From contig NZ_BPQG01000035.1 of assembly GCF_022179125.1 (NCBI RefSeq), positions 1 to 41,773 of the forward strand: a DNA stretch of 41,773 nucleotides, written 5' to 3'. The position numbers were made by a program, and so were the translations under genes. A model generated the notes under the pieces. That model saw nothing but the letters and a program-made list of their open reading frames with translations, was not told where the DNA came from and ran no database searches. Shown piece after piece: positions 8,027-16,124 of the stretch (the stretch's first letter is position 1; every line of letters starts with the position of its first letter). Source of the DNA: Methylobacterium cerastii (GTDB taxonomy: Bacteria; Pseudomonadota; Alphaproteobacteria; Rhizobiales; Beijerinckiaceae).

Positions 8027-8962
8027 ATGGCCGATTACAGCTCCCTCGACATCCGGCAGCGCTCCGCCTCCACGGAGACGCCGCCGGCCATCCGCTCCCA
8101 CATGGAGGTCGCCAAACTCATCGACGTGTCGAAGTGCATCGGCTGCAAGGCCTGCCAGTCGGCCTGCGAGGAGTGGAACGACCTGCGGGACGACGTCGGC
8201 GTCAACGTCGGCGTCTACGACAACCCGCACGACCTCACGCCGAAGACGTGGACCCTGATGCGGTTCACGGAATACGAGAACGAGGCGACCAACAACCTCG
8301 AATGGCTGATCCGCAAGGACGGCTGCATGCACTGCACCGATCCGGGCTGCCTCAAGGCGTGCCCGTCCCCGGGCGCGATCGTGCAGTACTCCAACGGCAT
8401 CGTCGACTTCATCGAGGAGAACTGCATCGGCTGCGGCTACTGCGTGAAGGGCTGCCCGTTCAACATCCCGCGCATCTCCGAGAAGGACCACAAGGCGTAC
8501 AAGTGCACGCTGTGCTCGGACCGCGTGGCCGTCGGCCAAGCGCCCGCCTGCGCCAAGGCGTGCCCCACCGGCTCGATCATGTTCGGCACCAAGGCCGCGA
8601 TGATCGAGCAGGCGCAGACCCGCGTGATCGACCTCAAGTCGCGCGGCTTCGAGCATGCCGGCCTGTACGACCCGGCCGGCGTCGGCGGCACGCACGTGAT
8701 GTACGTGCTCCACCACGCCGACAAGCCGCAGCTCTATGCCGGCCTGCCGCTCGACCCGAAGATCTCGCCGCTGGTCGCCTTCTGGAAGGGCGGCGCCAAG
8801 GTGTTCGGGCTCGCCGCGATGGGCTTCGCTGCGGTCGCCGGCTTCTTCCACTACGTCACGGCGGGGCCGAACGAGGTCGTCGCCGAGGAAGAGGAAGAGG
8901 CGATCGAGTACGACCACGAGAAACGCCGTGGCGCCGAGGGCGGCGAGAACCGGCCGCACTGA
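8027..8962 (+). CDS. fdoH: Formate dehydrogenase iron-sulfur (beta) subunit, membrane-anchored
   Basis: A 311-residue ferredoxin-type subunit that carries electrons from the alpha subunit to the cytochrome b. Four cysteine groups for four [4Fe-4S] clusters are visible: C37[11 protein letters not shown]100[13 protein letters not shown]133[10 protein letters not shown] and C160TLCSDR with [10 protein letters not shown] single transmembrane helix lies at about residues 255-279 ([20 protein letters not shown]), as in E. coli FdnH/FdoH, followed by an acidic tail EEEEEA. It has no signal of its own and should be exported with FdoG as a complex. It starts 15 bases after fdoG. Length and layout fit the family (E. 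coli 294-300 residues). Confidence 0.95.
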   Translation: MADYSSLDIRQRSASTETPPAIRSHMEVAKLIDVSKCIGCKACQSACEEWNDLRDDVGVNVGVYDNPHDLTPKTWTLMRFTEYENEATNNLEWLIRKDGCMHCTDPGCLKACPSPGAIVQYSNGIVDFIEENCIGCGYCVKGCPFNIPRISEKDHKAYKCTLCSDRVAVGQAPACAKACPTGSIMFGTKAAMIEQAQTRVIDLKSRGFEHAGLYDPAGVGGTHVMYVLHHADKPQLYAGLPLDPKISPLVAFWKGGAKVFGLAAMGFAAVAGFFHYVTAGPNEVVAEEEEEAIEYDHEKRRGAEGGENRPH

Positions 8963-8968
8963 CGGAAT

Positions 8969-8997
8969 CGAGGCGGCGCACATTCGCCGCCGCCTCG
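8969..8997 (+). other. Intercistronic hairpin between fdoH and fdoI
   Basis: Ten perfect base pairs (8969-8978 with 8988-8997, CGAGGCGGCG arms) around a nine-base loop, six bases after the fdoH stop, in a 130-base gap. There is no T tract, so it is unlikely to be a simple terminator. It may stabilise the upstream mRNA or set different levels of FdoGH and FdoI. Confidence 0.4.
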
Positions 8998-9092
8998 GGT
9001 CGAGATCGCCGGGACGCATCGGTGGCCGCGGGCGCGGCGACCGCCCGCGTCCCGGCTCCGTTTCGTGCCGCCATTCGAGAGAAGCAGATTCG

Positions 9093-9812
9093 ATGACCGT
9101 TCACACCGACATCCGAGACGGCGACGCGCGCCCCCTGCGTGAGGTGCACGAGGCGCCCGAGGTGCTGTACGTCCCGCGCTACACCGGTCTGCAGCGGGTC
9201 AACCACTGGATCACCGCGATCCTGTTCACCCTGCTGACCCTCTCGGGCCTGGCGATGTTCACGCCCTACCTGTTCTCGCTCACCGGCATCTTCGGCGGCG
9301 GCCAGGCGACGCGGGCGATCCACCCGTGGTTCGGCGTGGCGCTGGCCGTCAGCTTCGCGCTGCTGTTCCTGCGGTTCTGGAAGCTCAACATCCCCAACAA
9401 GGACGACGTCGCCTGGTCGATGAAGATCGGCGACGTGGTGACCAACCGCGAGGACCGGCTGCCCGAGCTCGGTAAGTACAATGCCGGCCAGAAGGGCGTG
9501 TTCTGGGGTCAGACCGCCCTGATCGGGATCATGTTCGTCACCGGCCTGGTGATCTGGGACCAGTATTTCTACACCTACACCGTCATCGAGACGAAGCGCT
9601 GGGCGCTGCTGGCGCATTCACTGGCCGCGGTCATCGCCATCGCGATCATCGTCGTGCACATCTATGCCGGCATCTGGGTGCGCGGCACCGGCCGGGCGAT
9701 GGTGCGCGGCACCGTCACCGGCGGCTGGGCCTATCGCCACCATCGCAAGTGGTTCCGGCAGATCGCCGGCGGCAAGCGCCAGCGCGGCTCCACCGACAAG
9801 CGCGGGCACTGA
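9093..9812 (+). CDS. fdoI: Formate dehydrogenase cytochrome b556 (gamma) subunit
   Basis: A 239-residue integral membrane protein with four hydrophobic helices: WITAILFTLLTLSGLAMF, HPWFGVALAVSFALLFLRF, FWGQTALIGIMFVTGLVIW and LLAHSLAAVIAIAIIVVHIY. Histidines in RVNHWIT, AIHPWF, LAHSL and VVHIY sit where haem b ligands of the FdnI family are found. The subunit takes electrons from FdoH and reduces quinone. ATG 9093 has GAGAGAAG upstream; an earlier in-frame ATG (8736) lies inside fdoH and is rejected. The basic C-terminal tail (KRQRGSTDKRGH) fits a cytoplasmic end. Confidence 0.94.
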   Translation: MTVHTDIRDGDARPLREVHEAPEVLYVPRYTGLQRVNHWITAILFTLLTLSGLAMFTPYLFSLTGIFGGGQATRAIHPWFGVALAVSFALLFLRFWKLNIPNKDDVAWSMKIGDVVTNREDRLPELGKYNAGQKGVFWGQTALIGIMFVTGLVIWDQYFYTYTVIETKRWALLAHSLAAVIAIAIIVVHIYAGIWVRGTGRAMVRGTVTGGWAYRHHRKWFRQIAGGKRQRGSTDKRGH

Positions 9813-9816
9813 CGCC

Positions 9817-10824
9817 TTGGCCCGTTTCTTCAAGCGCACCCCCGCGGCCGAGCCCGCGGGGCAAAATCCCGCGGGCGACGAAGCCGCCCAGGCCCCGAAA
9901 CGCCCCAAGCTCCACGAGTTGCAGCCCGATCCGGACCGGATCGGCATCGCCGGCTCGGTGCCTTTCGTCCAGCTCCCCGTCCCCGCCGACCTGTTCGCGA
10001 ACCGCGCCCTGCGCCTGCAGCGCCTCGCGCCCGACCACCCGATGGGCGGCTACCTCGACCTGCTCGCCCGCATCGCCACGGCGCAAGCCGCGGTTCAAGC
10101 CTCTCGCGCTGCGCGGGGCGTCCCGCCCGCCGAGCCCCATCCCGACGTGGCGATGCGGCTCGAGCACGGCATGCCGCCGATCTCCCGGCACACCCTCGAG
10201 GCGCCCGACGCCTTCCCCGCCTGCCTCGACGCGCTGCTCGACGCCCTCGACCTCGGCCCGGCGCCGCAGGCCGCCCACGACGCGGTGGCGGCGCTCCGTG
10301 CGGCCAGCGCGGACGAGCGCCTCGACCTCGGCATGCAGGTGTTCGAGGGCGCGTTCCCGGTGGCGCGCATGGCCGAATGCGTGTTCGTCGCGGCCGCCCT
10401 CCAGGTCTGCCTGTCGGAGGCCGCCGCCGGCCTCGACCGCACCGCCCTCAAGGCGGTGGCCGACGGCGTCTGCCCGTGTTGCGGCGGGGCGCCGGTGGCG
10501 AGCCTGATCGTCGCCTGGACTCCCGCCGACAAGGCGCGCTACCTCGCCTGCTCGCTCTGCGGCAGCCAGTGGAACCACGTTCGCATCCGCTGCACCGCCT
10601 GCGGCTCGGGCGAGGCGATCAGCTACCAGAGCCTCGACGAGGTCTCGAAGGACATCCAGGTCGAGACCTGCGGCACCTGCCACAGCTACATCAAGCACCT
10701 GCACCAGCACCGCGACCCCGTGCTCGACCCGGTGGCCGACGACGTCGCCTCCTACGGCCTCGACCTCAAGATCGTCGAGGAAGGGTTTCGCAAGTCGGGC
10801 CTGAACCCGCTCTTCGTGATCTGA
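9817..10824 (+). CDS. fdhE: Formate dehydrogenase accessory protein FdhE
   Basis: FdhE is a cytoplasmic, metal-binding protein needed for maturation of Tat-exported formate dehydrogenases; it interacts with the catalytic subunit. This copy shows four CxxC knuckles in order: CPCCGGAP, CSLCGSQW, CTACGSGE and CGTCHSY, the rubredoxin-like pattern of the family. The preceding half is helical (DHPMGGYLDLLARIATAQA matches the family's N-terminal signature). A TTG start at 9817, four bases after the fdoI stop, gives 335 residues beginning with ARFFKRTP; no ATG exists in frame after the fdoI stop, and starting inside fdoI would add a low-complexity leader. E. coli FdhE has 309 residues. The position at the end of the operon fits its role. 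Confidence 0.92.
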   Translation: MARFFKRTPAAEPAGQNPAGDEAAQAPKRPKLHELQPDPDRIGIAGSVPFVQLPVPADLFANRALRLQRLAPDHPMGGYLDLLARIATAQAAVQASRAARGVPPAEPHPDVAMRLEHGMPPISRHTLEAPDAFPACLDALLDALDLGPAPQAAHDAVAALRAASADERLDLGMQVFEGAFPVARMAECVFVAAALQVCLSEAAAGLDRTALKAVADGVCPCCGGAPVASLIVAWTPADKARYLACSLCGSQWNHVRIRCTACGSGEAISYQSLDEVSKDIQVETCGTCHSYIKHLHQHRDPVLDPVADDVASYGLDLKIVEEGFRKSGLNPLFVI

Positions 10825-10853
10825 CGCGGTCTTTCGCGATCTGACGCGGTCTT
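10818..10853 (+). repeat. Short direct repeat over the fdhE stop codon
   Basis: GATCTGACGCGGTCTT occurs at 10818-10833 and again at 10838-10853 (period 20). Each copy contains a TGA; the first is the fdhE stop. It appears to be a recent local duplication of the gene end. Confidence 0.8.
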
Positions 10854-10984
10854 GCGTGGCCCCGCGCCAAGCCCGCCTCGTGCGGCATGGCGCCCATCGC
10901 CGCGGGCCGGGGATCGATTGCGCGCAAGCCACGTTGTGGAGGCTCGGGGGCGTTCGCGTCCCGACCTCCATTTCAGGCCCGACC

Positions 10985-11254
10985 ATGACCAGACTCGCCC
11001 TCGCCGCGGCGCTCGCCCTCGCCAGCCCCGCCCTCGCCCAGATGATCGAGACGCCGACGAGCACCACCGTGATCGTGCCGCCCGGCGCGCCGGGCGTCGT
11101 GACGCGTCAGACCAATTCGACCGGCGGGGACGCCGCCGCCACCTACTCGCCGACCGGCCGGGCCGCCGACGGCATCGCCACCGACTCGGCCGCCGCCGGC
11201 AACGCGGGCCAGCCATCGCGCATCGGCTCGACCGGCAGCAGCGGCGGCCGCTGA
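10985..11254 (+). CDS. Small exported hypothetical protein, Gly/Ala/Thr-rich
   Basis: An 89-residue protein with a clear signal peptide (MTRLALAAALALASPALAQ, cleavage after AQ near residue 19). The mature part of about 70 residues is rich in Thr, Ser, Gly and Ala, begins MIETPTSTTVIVPPGAPG and ends SSGGR. I recognise no domain. It sits 160 bases after fdhE and is followed by a strong terminator-like hairpin, so it is probably its own transcription unit. The ribosome site is weak. Periplasmic or extracellular location is inferred from the signal. Confidence 0.7.
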   Translation: MTRLALAAALALASPALAQMIETPTSTTVIVPPGAPGVVTRQTNSTGGDAAATYSPTGRAADGIATDSAAAGNAGQPSRIGSTGSSGGR

Positions 11255-11308
11255 GCCATCGGTAGGACGGCGGGCTCCACGCCCGTCGGCTTTCAGGTCT
11301 GCATCCAG

Positions 11309-11338
11309 GAAGGCGCTCCGCCACGGCGGGGCGCCTTT
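11309..11338 (+). terminator. Rho-independent terminator
   Basis: AAGGCGCTCCGC (11310-11321) pairs with GCGGGGCGCCTT (11326-11337), with one G.T wobble, around a four-base loop, ending in TTT. It lies 55 bases after the exported protein gene. Confidence 0.7.
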
Positions 11339-11385
11339 CGCCGTTCGGGACCAGGCCGATTCAACGCCGACCCCGCGTCGCGAGC

Positions 11386-11715
11386 CTACGGATAGCCGTA
11401 GCGGCTCTTGGCGGCGGCGAGCAGGTGCAAGGCCTCGCCGTCGCGGCCGGCGGCGCAGGCCGCCGAGGCGTGGGCGAGGTCCGCGCTGAACCGGTCCCCG
11501 ACCGGCTTGTTGAGGTTGCCCGTGGCGACGTCGCTGTCGACCACGGCTTGCGTCCGGCCGATCGCCGGGCCGCAGCCGGAGCCCTGCGGCAGAACCACGG
11601 GCGCGGGCGCCGCCGCCGCGACGATTGCGGGCGCCGCGGCCTTCTGCTGGCAGCCGGCGAGCGCGCCGGCGACGAGGAGGGCGGCGAGCGAAAATCCAGA
11701 GATCTTGGTCGGCAC
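11386..11715 (-). CDS. Small lipoprotein, function unknown
   Basis: A 109-residue protein with signal peptide and lipobox (SLAALLVAGALAGC, Cys about residue 20), so it should be lipid-anchored in the periplasm. The mature part starts with an Ala/Pro-rich linker and continues GSGCGPAIGRTQAVVDSDVATGNLNKPV, DRFSADLAHASAACAAGRDGEAL and LLAAAKSRYGYP. This resembles small conserved proteins of Rhizobiales with paired cysteines (about residues 47 and 87). The GTG at 11715 is chosen because AGGGA lies nine bases upstream; a longer frame would put the lipobox too far inside. No function can be given. Confidence 0.75.
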   Translation of the reverse strand: MPTKISGFSLAALLVAGALAGCQQKAAAPAIVAAAAPAPVVLPQGSGCGPAIGRTQAVVDSDVATGNLNKPVGDRFSADLAHASAACAAGRDGEALHLLAAAKSRYGYP

Positions 11716-11835
11716 GGGCGGCTTTCCCTGATACGGCGCAGCGTGCGCCGGACGGTTTTTGAGCCCGCGCCGCCGGCCGGTCAATCGTTCGATGCGATCC
11801 GCCAGTGCGTCCGTGGATCGCCCAGTGGACGTGCG

Positions 11836-12033
11836 TCCCCCTCTCCCCGCACGCGGGGAGAGGGCCGCGACGACCCCGTCGTCGGCGCGGCGAGGCGGCA
11901 GCCGACGGTGAGGGGGCTTCGACGAGAGAGGCTCGTCCGTTCGCTCCCCCTCACCGCCGCTTCGGCTTCGCCTCCGCTTCCCGCAGGCACGACAAGGTGC
12001 CTGCGGGCCTCTCCCCGCGAGCGGGGAGAGGGG
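11836..12033. repeat. Interspersed palindromic repeat, copy A
   Basis: About 198 bases bounded by inverted CTCTCCCCGC/GCGGGGAGAG hairpins at both ends, with an internal GACGACCCCGTCGTC palindrome and GGTGAGGGGGC/CCCCCTCACC arms. It is closely similar, in the same orientation, to 18613-18810. It fills the 346-base gap between two minus-strand genes. I see no gene in it. This may be a non-autonomous (MITE- or REP-like) element; no target duplication was identified. Confidence 0.8.
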
Positions 12034-12061
12034 AAGCCCGAGCAGATCTTGTTTCGCCGGC

Positions 12062-12535
12062 TTACTTCGCCTTGTCGGCGATGGCCTTCAGGCCCGACTC
12101 GTAGATGCCGGAGATCGCGTCGGTGGCGACGGTGTCCGGGGCGCCCTTGGCGTTGAAGGTGCCGGTCCAGCTCAGCTTCGAGCCGGTGCCGTCCGGGGCG
12201 ACCGAGAGGGTCGACTTGTAGTCGGAGACCGGCAGCGGGCCGGACAGGATCGTGTAGGTGTAGCTCATCACCTTGTCGTCGCGGGAGACCTGCTCCTCGA
12301 CCAGCGTGCCGCCGCCCTTGAGCGAGAGGGTGCGGACCTTCATGCCGTCCTTCTCGGAGGGCGCGCACTTCTCGACCGCCGGGTGCCAGTCGCCGATGCC
12401 GCAGAAGTCGCCGATGGTCTGCCAGACCTTGGCGGGCGGGGTGGCGACGGTGGCGGTCTTCGCGACGTCGATGGCGTAGCCCGGCACCGTGCCGGCGACG
12501 AGCGCGAGGACGGGCAGAGCGAGGGTCCGGATCAT
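12062..12535 (-). CDS. Exported SRPBCC-fold protein (polyketide cyclase/START-like)
   Basis: 157 residues starting at an ATG with GGAG nine bases upstream. Residues 1-21 (MIRTLALPVLALVAGTVPGYA) form a signal peptide. The mature part begins IDVAKTATVATPPAKVWQTI followed by GDFCGIGDWHP, the usual opening of SRPBCC (Bet v1-like) ligand-binding domains, and later has VRTLSLKGGGTLVEEQV, SYTYTILSGPLPVSDY and a C-terminal helix IYESGLKAIADKAK. These proteins bind small hydrophobic ligands; the ligand here is unknown. It stands alone between repeat copy A and the aldo/keto reductase. Confidence 0.85.
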   Translation of the reverse strand: MIRTLALPVLALVAGTVPGYAIDVAKTATVATPPAKVWQTIGDFCGIGDWHPAVEKCAPSEKDGMKVRTLSLKGGGTLVEEQVSRDDKVMSYTYTILSGPLPVSDYKSTLSVAPDGTGSKLSWTGTFNAKGAPDTVATDAISGIYESGLKAIADKAK

Positions 12536-12705
12536 GATGGGCGTCTCCGACGAAATGGCGGCGCGCGCCGGAGGACCCGGCGCCGACCCTCTTGGGGGCA
12601 GGCACGAGCTAGGCCTCGACCCCCGCCGTGGCAATGGCGGCCACCCGCAAGCGATCGCGGGCGGGCGGATCGCGTCACCTCGGGTCCGTCACGCCGGCTT
12701 CGTCG

Positions 12706-13752
12706 TCATCGGGCGTTCTTGCGCCCGGCCTCGGCGAGCTGCTTCGCCCGCGCGCCTTGGGTCTCGAACATCCAGCCCGGGTACTCGCGCGGCAGCACGC
12801 TCACCGCGTCGAGGGCGTCGAGCTCGGCCTCGCTCAGGTCCACCTGCGTCGCGGCGATGTTGTCGTCGAGCTGGTCGAGGCGCTTGGCGCCGACGATGAC
12901 GCTCGACACCACGCGCCGGTGCAGCAGCCACGCCAGCGCGATCTGTGCGATCGACACGTTCCGGGCGGCCGCCATCGGCCGCATCGCGTCGATGCAGGAT
13001 TCGGCGCGGCTGCGCTCCACCGGCGGGAAGTCGAACGCGGCGCGGCGGCCGTCTCCGTTCGCGTCTCCGGAATACTTGCCCGAGAGCAGGCCGCCGGCGA
13101 GCGGGCTCCAGACCATCAGGCCGAGGCGCTCGCTCTCGAGCATCGGCACGATCTCGCGCTCGAGGTCGCGGCCGGCCAGCGTGTAGTAGGCCTGCAGGCT
13201 CTCGAAGCGGGCCAGCCCCTCGCGCTCGGAGATGCCGAGCGCCTTCACGATCTGCCACGCCGCCCAGTTCGAGACGCCGACGTAGCGGACGTGGCCGTGC
13301 TGCACGAGGATGTCGAGGGCCCGCACCGTCTCCTCGATCGGCGTCGCCGGATCGAAGCCGTGGATCTGGTAGAGGTCGATGTGGTCGAGCTGCAGCCGCT
13401 TCAGGCTCGCCTTCACCGCATCGAGCAGGTGCACCCGCGAAGCGCCGCGGGAATTCGCACCCGTGCCGGTCGGCCCGTAGGCCTTGGTCGCGACCACCAC
13501 GTTCTCGCGCGGCACCTTCAGGTTCTTCAGGGCCTGGCCGGTGATCTGCTCCGACAGGCCCTCGGCGTAGACGTCCGCCGTGTCGAGGAAGTTGATCCCG
13601 GCATCGATCGCGCGGCCGACGAGGCGCTCGGCCTCCGCCTGGTCGAGGGCGCCGATCTGCCGCCACATCCCCTCTCCGCCGCCGAAGGTCATCGTGCCGA
13701 GGCAGAGTTCCGAGACGAAGAGGCCGGTCCGGCCGAGCTTGTTCTGGCGCAT
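12706..13752 (-). CDS. Aldo/keto reductase
   Basis: 348 residues, an (alpha/beta)8 NADPH-dependent oxidoreductase that reduces aldehydes or ketones. The catalytic tetrad is complete: D57 and Y62 in FLDTADVYAEG, K90 in VVVATKAYG, and His in DLYQIHGFDP. The N-terminal signature LGRTGLFVSELCLGTM and the cofactor-end IVGAKRLDQLDDNI are typical of the YajO/AKR13-like group. The ATG has AGGA seven to eight bases upstream. An 97-base palindromic repeat (13782-13878) lies just before it. The physiological substrate is not predictable; such enzymes often act in carbonyl detoxification. Confidence 0.9.
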   Translation of the reverse strand: MRQNKLGRTGLFVSELCLGTMTFGGGEGMWRQIGALDQAEAERLVGRAIDAGINFLDTADVYAEGLSEQITGQALKNLKVPRENVVVATKAYGPTGTGANSRGASRVHLLDAVKASLKRLQLDHIDLYQIHGFDPATPIEETVRALDILVQHGHVRYVGVSNWAAWQIVKALGISEREGLARFESLQAYYTLAGRDLEREIVPMLESERLGLMVWSPLAGGLLSGKYSGDANGDGRRAAFDFPPVERSRAESCIDAMRPMAAARNVSIAQIALAWLLHRRVVSSVIVGAKRLDQLDDNIAATQVDLSEAELDALDAVSVLPREYPGWMFETQGARAKQLAEAGRKNAR

Positions 13753-13781
13753 GGGGTGTCCTGTGGGGATCGCCGTCCCGG

Positions 13782-13878
13782 CTCCCTCTCCCGTTCGAGA
13801 GAGGGTTGGGGTGAGGGGACAGGTTCATCCGGAGAGGGCTCGCCCCTCACCCTGCCCCTCTCCCGAACGGGAGAGGGG
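13782..13878. repeat. Palindromic intergenic repeat, short form
   Basis: Arms CCCTCTCCCGTTCGAGAGAG and CCCTCTCCCGAACGGGAGAG flank GGGGTGAGGGG and CCCCTCACCC, giving a nested hairpin between the aldo/keto reductase and argE, both on the minus strand. It shares CTCTCC/GAGAGG and the GTGAGGGG/CCCCTCAC arms with copies A and B but lacks the middle. It may be a shortened relative. Confidence 0.65.
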
Positions 13879-13949
13879 ACCTGCGTCCCCACCGGAAGCG
13901 GCGGTTCGACTTCGATAGATAGGGCCGCCCCGTGCCGGGTCGACCGGCC

Positions 13950-15116
13950 TCACCCCGCGCGGCTGTCGGCGATCAGCCGGCGCACGAAGGCGGCGCAGGC
14001 GTCGAGCTCGGCGAGCGTGATGAATTCGTCGGCCTTGTGGGCGCGTGCGATCGAGCCGGGGCCGATCACCACCGCCGGCACGTCGCCGAGCGCCTGGAAC
14101 AGCCCGCCCTCGGTGCCGAACGAGACCTTGGCGTGGCCGTTGCGCCCGGCGAGGCGCTTGGCCAGCGTCACCAGCTCGGAATCGACCGCGGTCTCGAGGC
14201 CGGGATAGTCGATCAGCGGCGCGATCTCGACGCCGCAGGACGGGTCGCGCCCGGCCATCTCCGTAGCGAGCGTTTCGGTGGCGAAGGCGATCGCGCTGCG
14301 GGCGAGCGCACCGGCGTCGTCGGCGCCGATGGCCCGGAACTCGAAGTCGACGCTGCAGAGATCGGGCACGATGTTGAGCGCGGTGCCGCCGTGGACGACG
14401 CTGCTGAGCCCGGTCGTGTGCGGCACGTCGTAGAGCGGGTCGCGGGCGCCGGACGCGGCCAGCGCGTCGGCCGCCTGCTTGACGTGGAGGATGAAGCGCG
14501 CGGCATATTCCACCGCGTTGACGCCGGACGGCGCCAGCGCCGAGTGACAGGCCTTGCCGCGGAAGGTGACGCGGGCGGCGTGCTTGCCCTTGTGCCCGGT
14601 GACGACCTCCATGCCGGTCGGCTCGCCGACGAAGCACCCGAGCGGCGCGAGCCCCCTATCCCGCATCCGCGCGATCAGGGGGCGCACGCCGAGGCATCCG
14701 ACCTCCTCGTCGTAGGACAGCGCGATGTGCAGCGGACGGGCGAGCGGCGCCGCCGCCATCTCCGGCAGGAGCGCGAGGCAGACGGCCAAAAAGCCCTTCA
14801 TGTCCGAGGTGCCGCGGCCGTAGAGGCGTCCGTCGACCTCGGCGAGCTGGAACGGGTCGTGGGTCCAGGCCTGGCCCGCCACCGGCACCACGTCGCTGTG
14901 GCCGGACAGCACGTAGCCCGGCACCTCGGCCGGCCCGACCGTGATCCACAGGGCGGCCTTCTCGCCGGTCTCGTCCACCACCCGCTCGACCGCGGCGCCG
15001 TGGCTCTCCGCGAAGTCCTGGACCCAGTCGATCAGCGGCAGGTTCGTCAGCGCGCTGGTGGTGTCGAACGCCACGAGGGTGGCGATGATGTCCCTGGGCG
15101 TGGGTGCGGTGGGCAT
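13950..15116 (-). CDS. argE: Acetylornithine deacetylase
   Basis: A 388-residue M20A enzyme that hydrolyses N-acetyl-L-ornithine to ornithine and acetate in arginine synthesis. Signatures in order: SGHSDVVPVAGQAWTHDPF (metal His/Asp), RLYGRGTSDMKGF (bridging Asp), SYDEEVGCLG (catalytic Glu pair), VGEPTGMEVVTGHKGK, and the dimerisation-domain CHSALAPSGVNAVEYAA. The late STGGG-like region reads FGTEGGLFQALGDVP followed by the final metal His in ARAHKADEFI. The ATG has AGGA five bases upstream. Length matches E. coli ArgE (383). It stands as a single gene. Many alphaproteobacteria also use ArgJ, so it may be a scavenging paralogue. Confidence 0.88.
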   Translation of the reverse strand: MPTAPTPRDIIATLVAFDTTSALTNLPLIDWVQDFAESHGAAVERVVDETGEKAALWITVGPAEVPGYVLSGHSDVVPVAGQAWTHDPFQLAEVDGRLYGRGTSDMKGFLAVCLALLPEMAAAPLARPLHIALSYDEEVGCLGVRPLIARMRDRGLAPLGCFVGEPTGMEVVTGHKGKHAARVTFRGKACHSALAPSGVNAVEYAARFILHVKQAADALAASGARDPLYDVPHTTGLSSVVHGGTALNIVPDLCSVDFEFRAIGADDAGALARSAIAFATETLATEMAGRDPSCGVEIAPLIDYPGLETAVDSELVTLAKRLAGRNGHAKVSFGTEGGLFQALGDVPAVVIGPGSIARAHKADEFITLAELDACAAFVRRLIADSRAG

Positions 15117-15232
15117 ACGGTCCTTCGACGGCGCGGCGCGGCGGCCGGGAGGCCGGCACTCAAGGGGATGACGAGAGGGATAGCGAGAACCGGCCCCGAC
15201 GCGCAACGGCGACGGCGCACCTGCGCCCGACC

Positions 15233-15874
15233 TCACGCCTCGGGTTTCGGTTTCGGTTTGCGCGGCCTGGGCGCCCGCTTGCGCGCGTCCGGCACGGCCT
15301 CGGCCCGCGCCAGGAAGGCCTCGATGTCGGCGCCGAGGATCAGCGGCAGGTGGTCGGCGATCCGCGCGTCGTCCCAGGCCCACCAGCACACGCGCAGCAG
15401 CCGCGCGATGGTCTCGGCATCGAAGCGATGGCGCAGGACGGTCGCCGGGTTGCCGGTGACGATGGCGTAGGCCGGCACGTCGCGGCGCACCACGGCGCCG
15501 GCGCCCACGACCGCCCCGCTGCCGACGGTGACGCCGGACAGGATCGTGCTGTTGGCGCCGAGCCAGACCTCGTCGCCGAGCACGACGTCGCCGCGCGTGG
15601 CGTGGTCGTGCGCGCCGGCCGCCGCGTTCGGCCAGAAGGCCGCGAGCGCCTTGAACGGGTAGGTGGTCACGAGGTCCGTGCGGTGGTTGCCGAGCGCGAT
15701 GGTGACGTTCGGTCCGATCGAGCAGAAGCGCCCGATGTGAAGCCGTGCCGATTCCGGCTCCAGCACCCGTGGGTTGCCGTAGCTGTGCGCCCCCACGGTC
15801 CAGCCCCAGCGCGCGATGCCGCGGGCGAGGTGGAAGGCGGTGAGGTCGTCGAAGACCGGCTTCGGCTCGATCAT
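15233..15874 (-). CDS. Hexapeptide-repeat acetyltransferase (xenobiotic/antibiotic acetyltransferase type)
   Basis: 213 residues with the left-handed beta-helix architecture of Vat/CatB-like acetyl-CoA transferases. The N-terminal part carries [14 protein letters not shown] and [20 protein letters not shown]; the hexapeptide coils continue as [20 protein letters not shown] and [15 protein letters not shown], followed by the classical [21 protein letters not shown]-terminal helical segment and a Lys/Arg/Pro-rich tail ([15 protein letters not shown]) complete it. The ATG at 15874 matches the family start; a longer frame adds a Pro/Arg-rich leader. The acceptor cannot be named: the family acts on streptogramins, chloramphenicol and sugars of surface polysaccharides. 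Confidence 0.87.
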   Translation of the reverse strand: MIEPKPVFDDLTAFHLARGIARWGWTVGAHSYGNPRVLEPESARLHIGRFCSIGPNVTIALGNHRTDLVTTYPFKALAAFWPNAAAGAHDHATRGDVVLGDEVWLGANSTILSGVTVGSGAVVGAGAVVRRDVPAYAIVTGNPATVLRHRFDAETIARLLRVCWWAWDDARIADHLPLILGADIEAFLARAEAVPDARKRAPRPRKPKPKPEA

Positions 15875-16069
15875 GCGGCGGGGCTCTCGGTCGGCGCCGC
15901 GCGGGGGCGGCCGCGTCGGTCTATCACGGATGAGGCGGGGCTCCGGCGCGGCGAGGTTCGACGGGGCTGTCGTTCCTGCGCTCTCCCATGCGGAAGCTCC
16001 CGGGTCGGCACGGGGGCGGACGGGAGCCGTGGCGATACGGTTCAGATCGGCGGCCGCGACCATGGATAT

Positions 16070-16094
16070 TGAACAACCCGGTCGCGACGCCGTT
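16070..16094 (+). promoter_or_regulatory. Possible EcfG-type promoter
   Basis: TGAAC at 16070-16074, a 16-base spacer, and CGTT at 16091-16094 differ from GGAAC-N16-CGTT by one base. A transcript would start near 16100, 25 bases before the ATG at 16125. Confidence 0.45.
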
Positions 16095-16124
16095 GCTCAC
16101 ACATAGAAACTCGGAGGAAACTTG

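Noticed and set aside
4946-9019. A very long open frame on the minus strand opposite the fdo genes (over 1300 codons)
   Set aside because: It is antisense to strongly conserved genes; its Arg/Val/Leu/Asp-rich translation is a GC-bias shadow.
11836-12033. CRISPR array
   Set aside because: The repeats are nested palindromes without regular repeat-spacer units; no cas genes are present.
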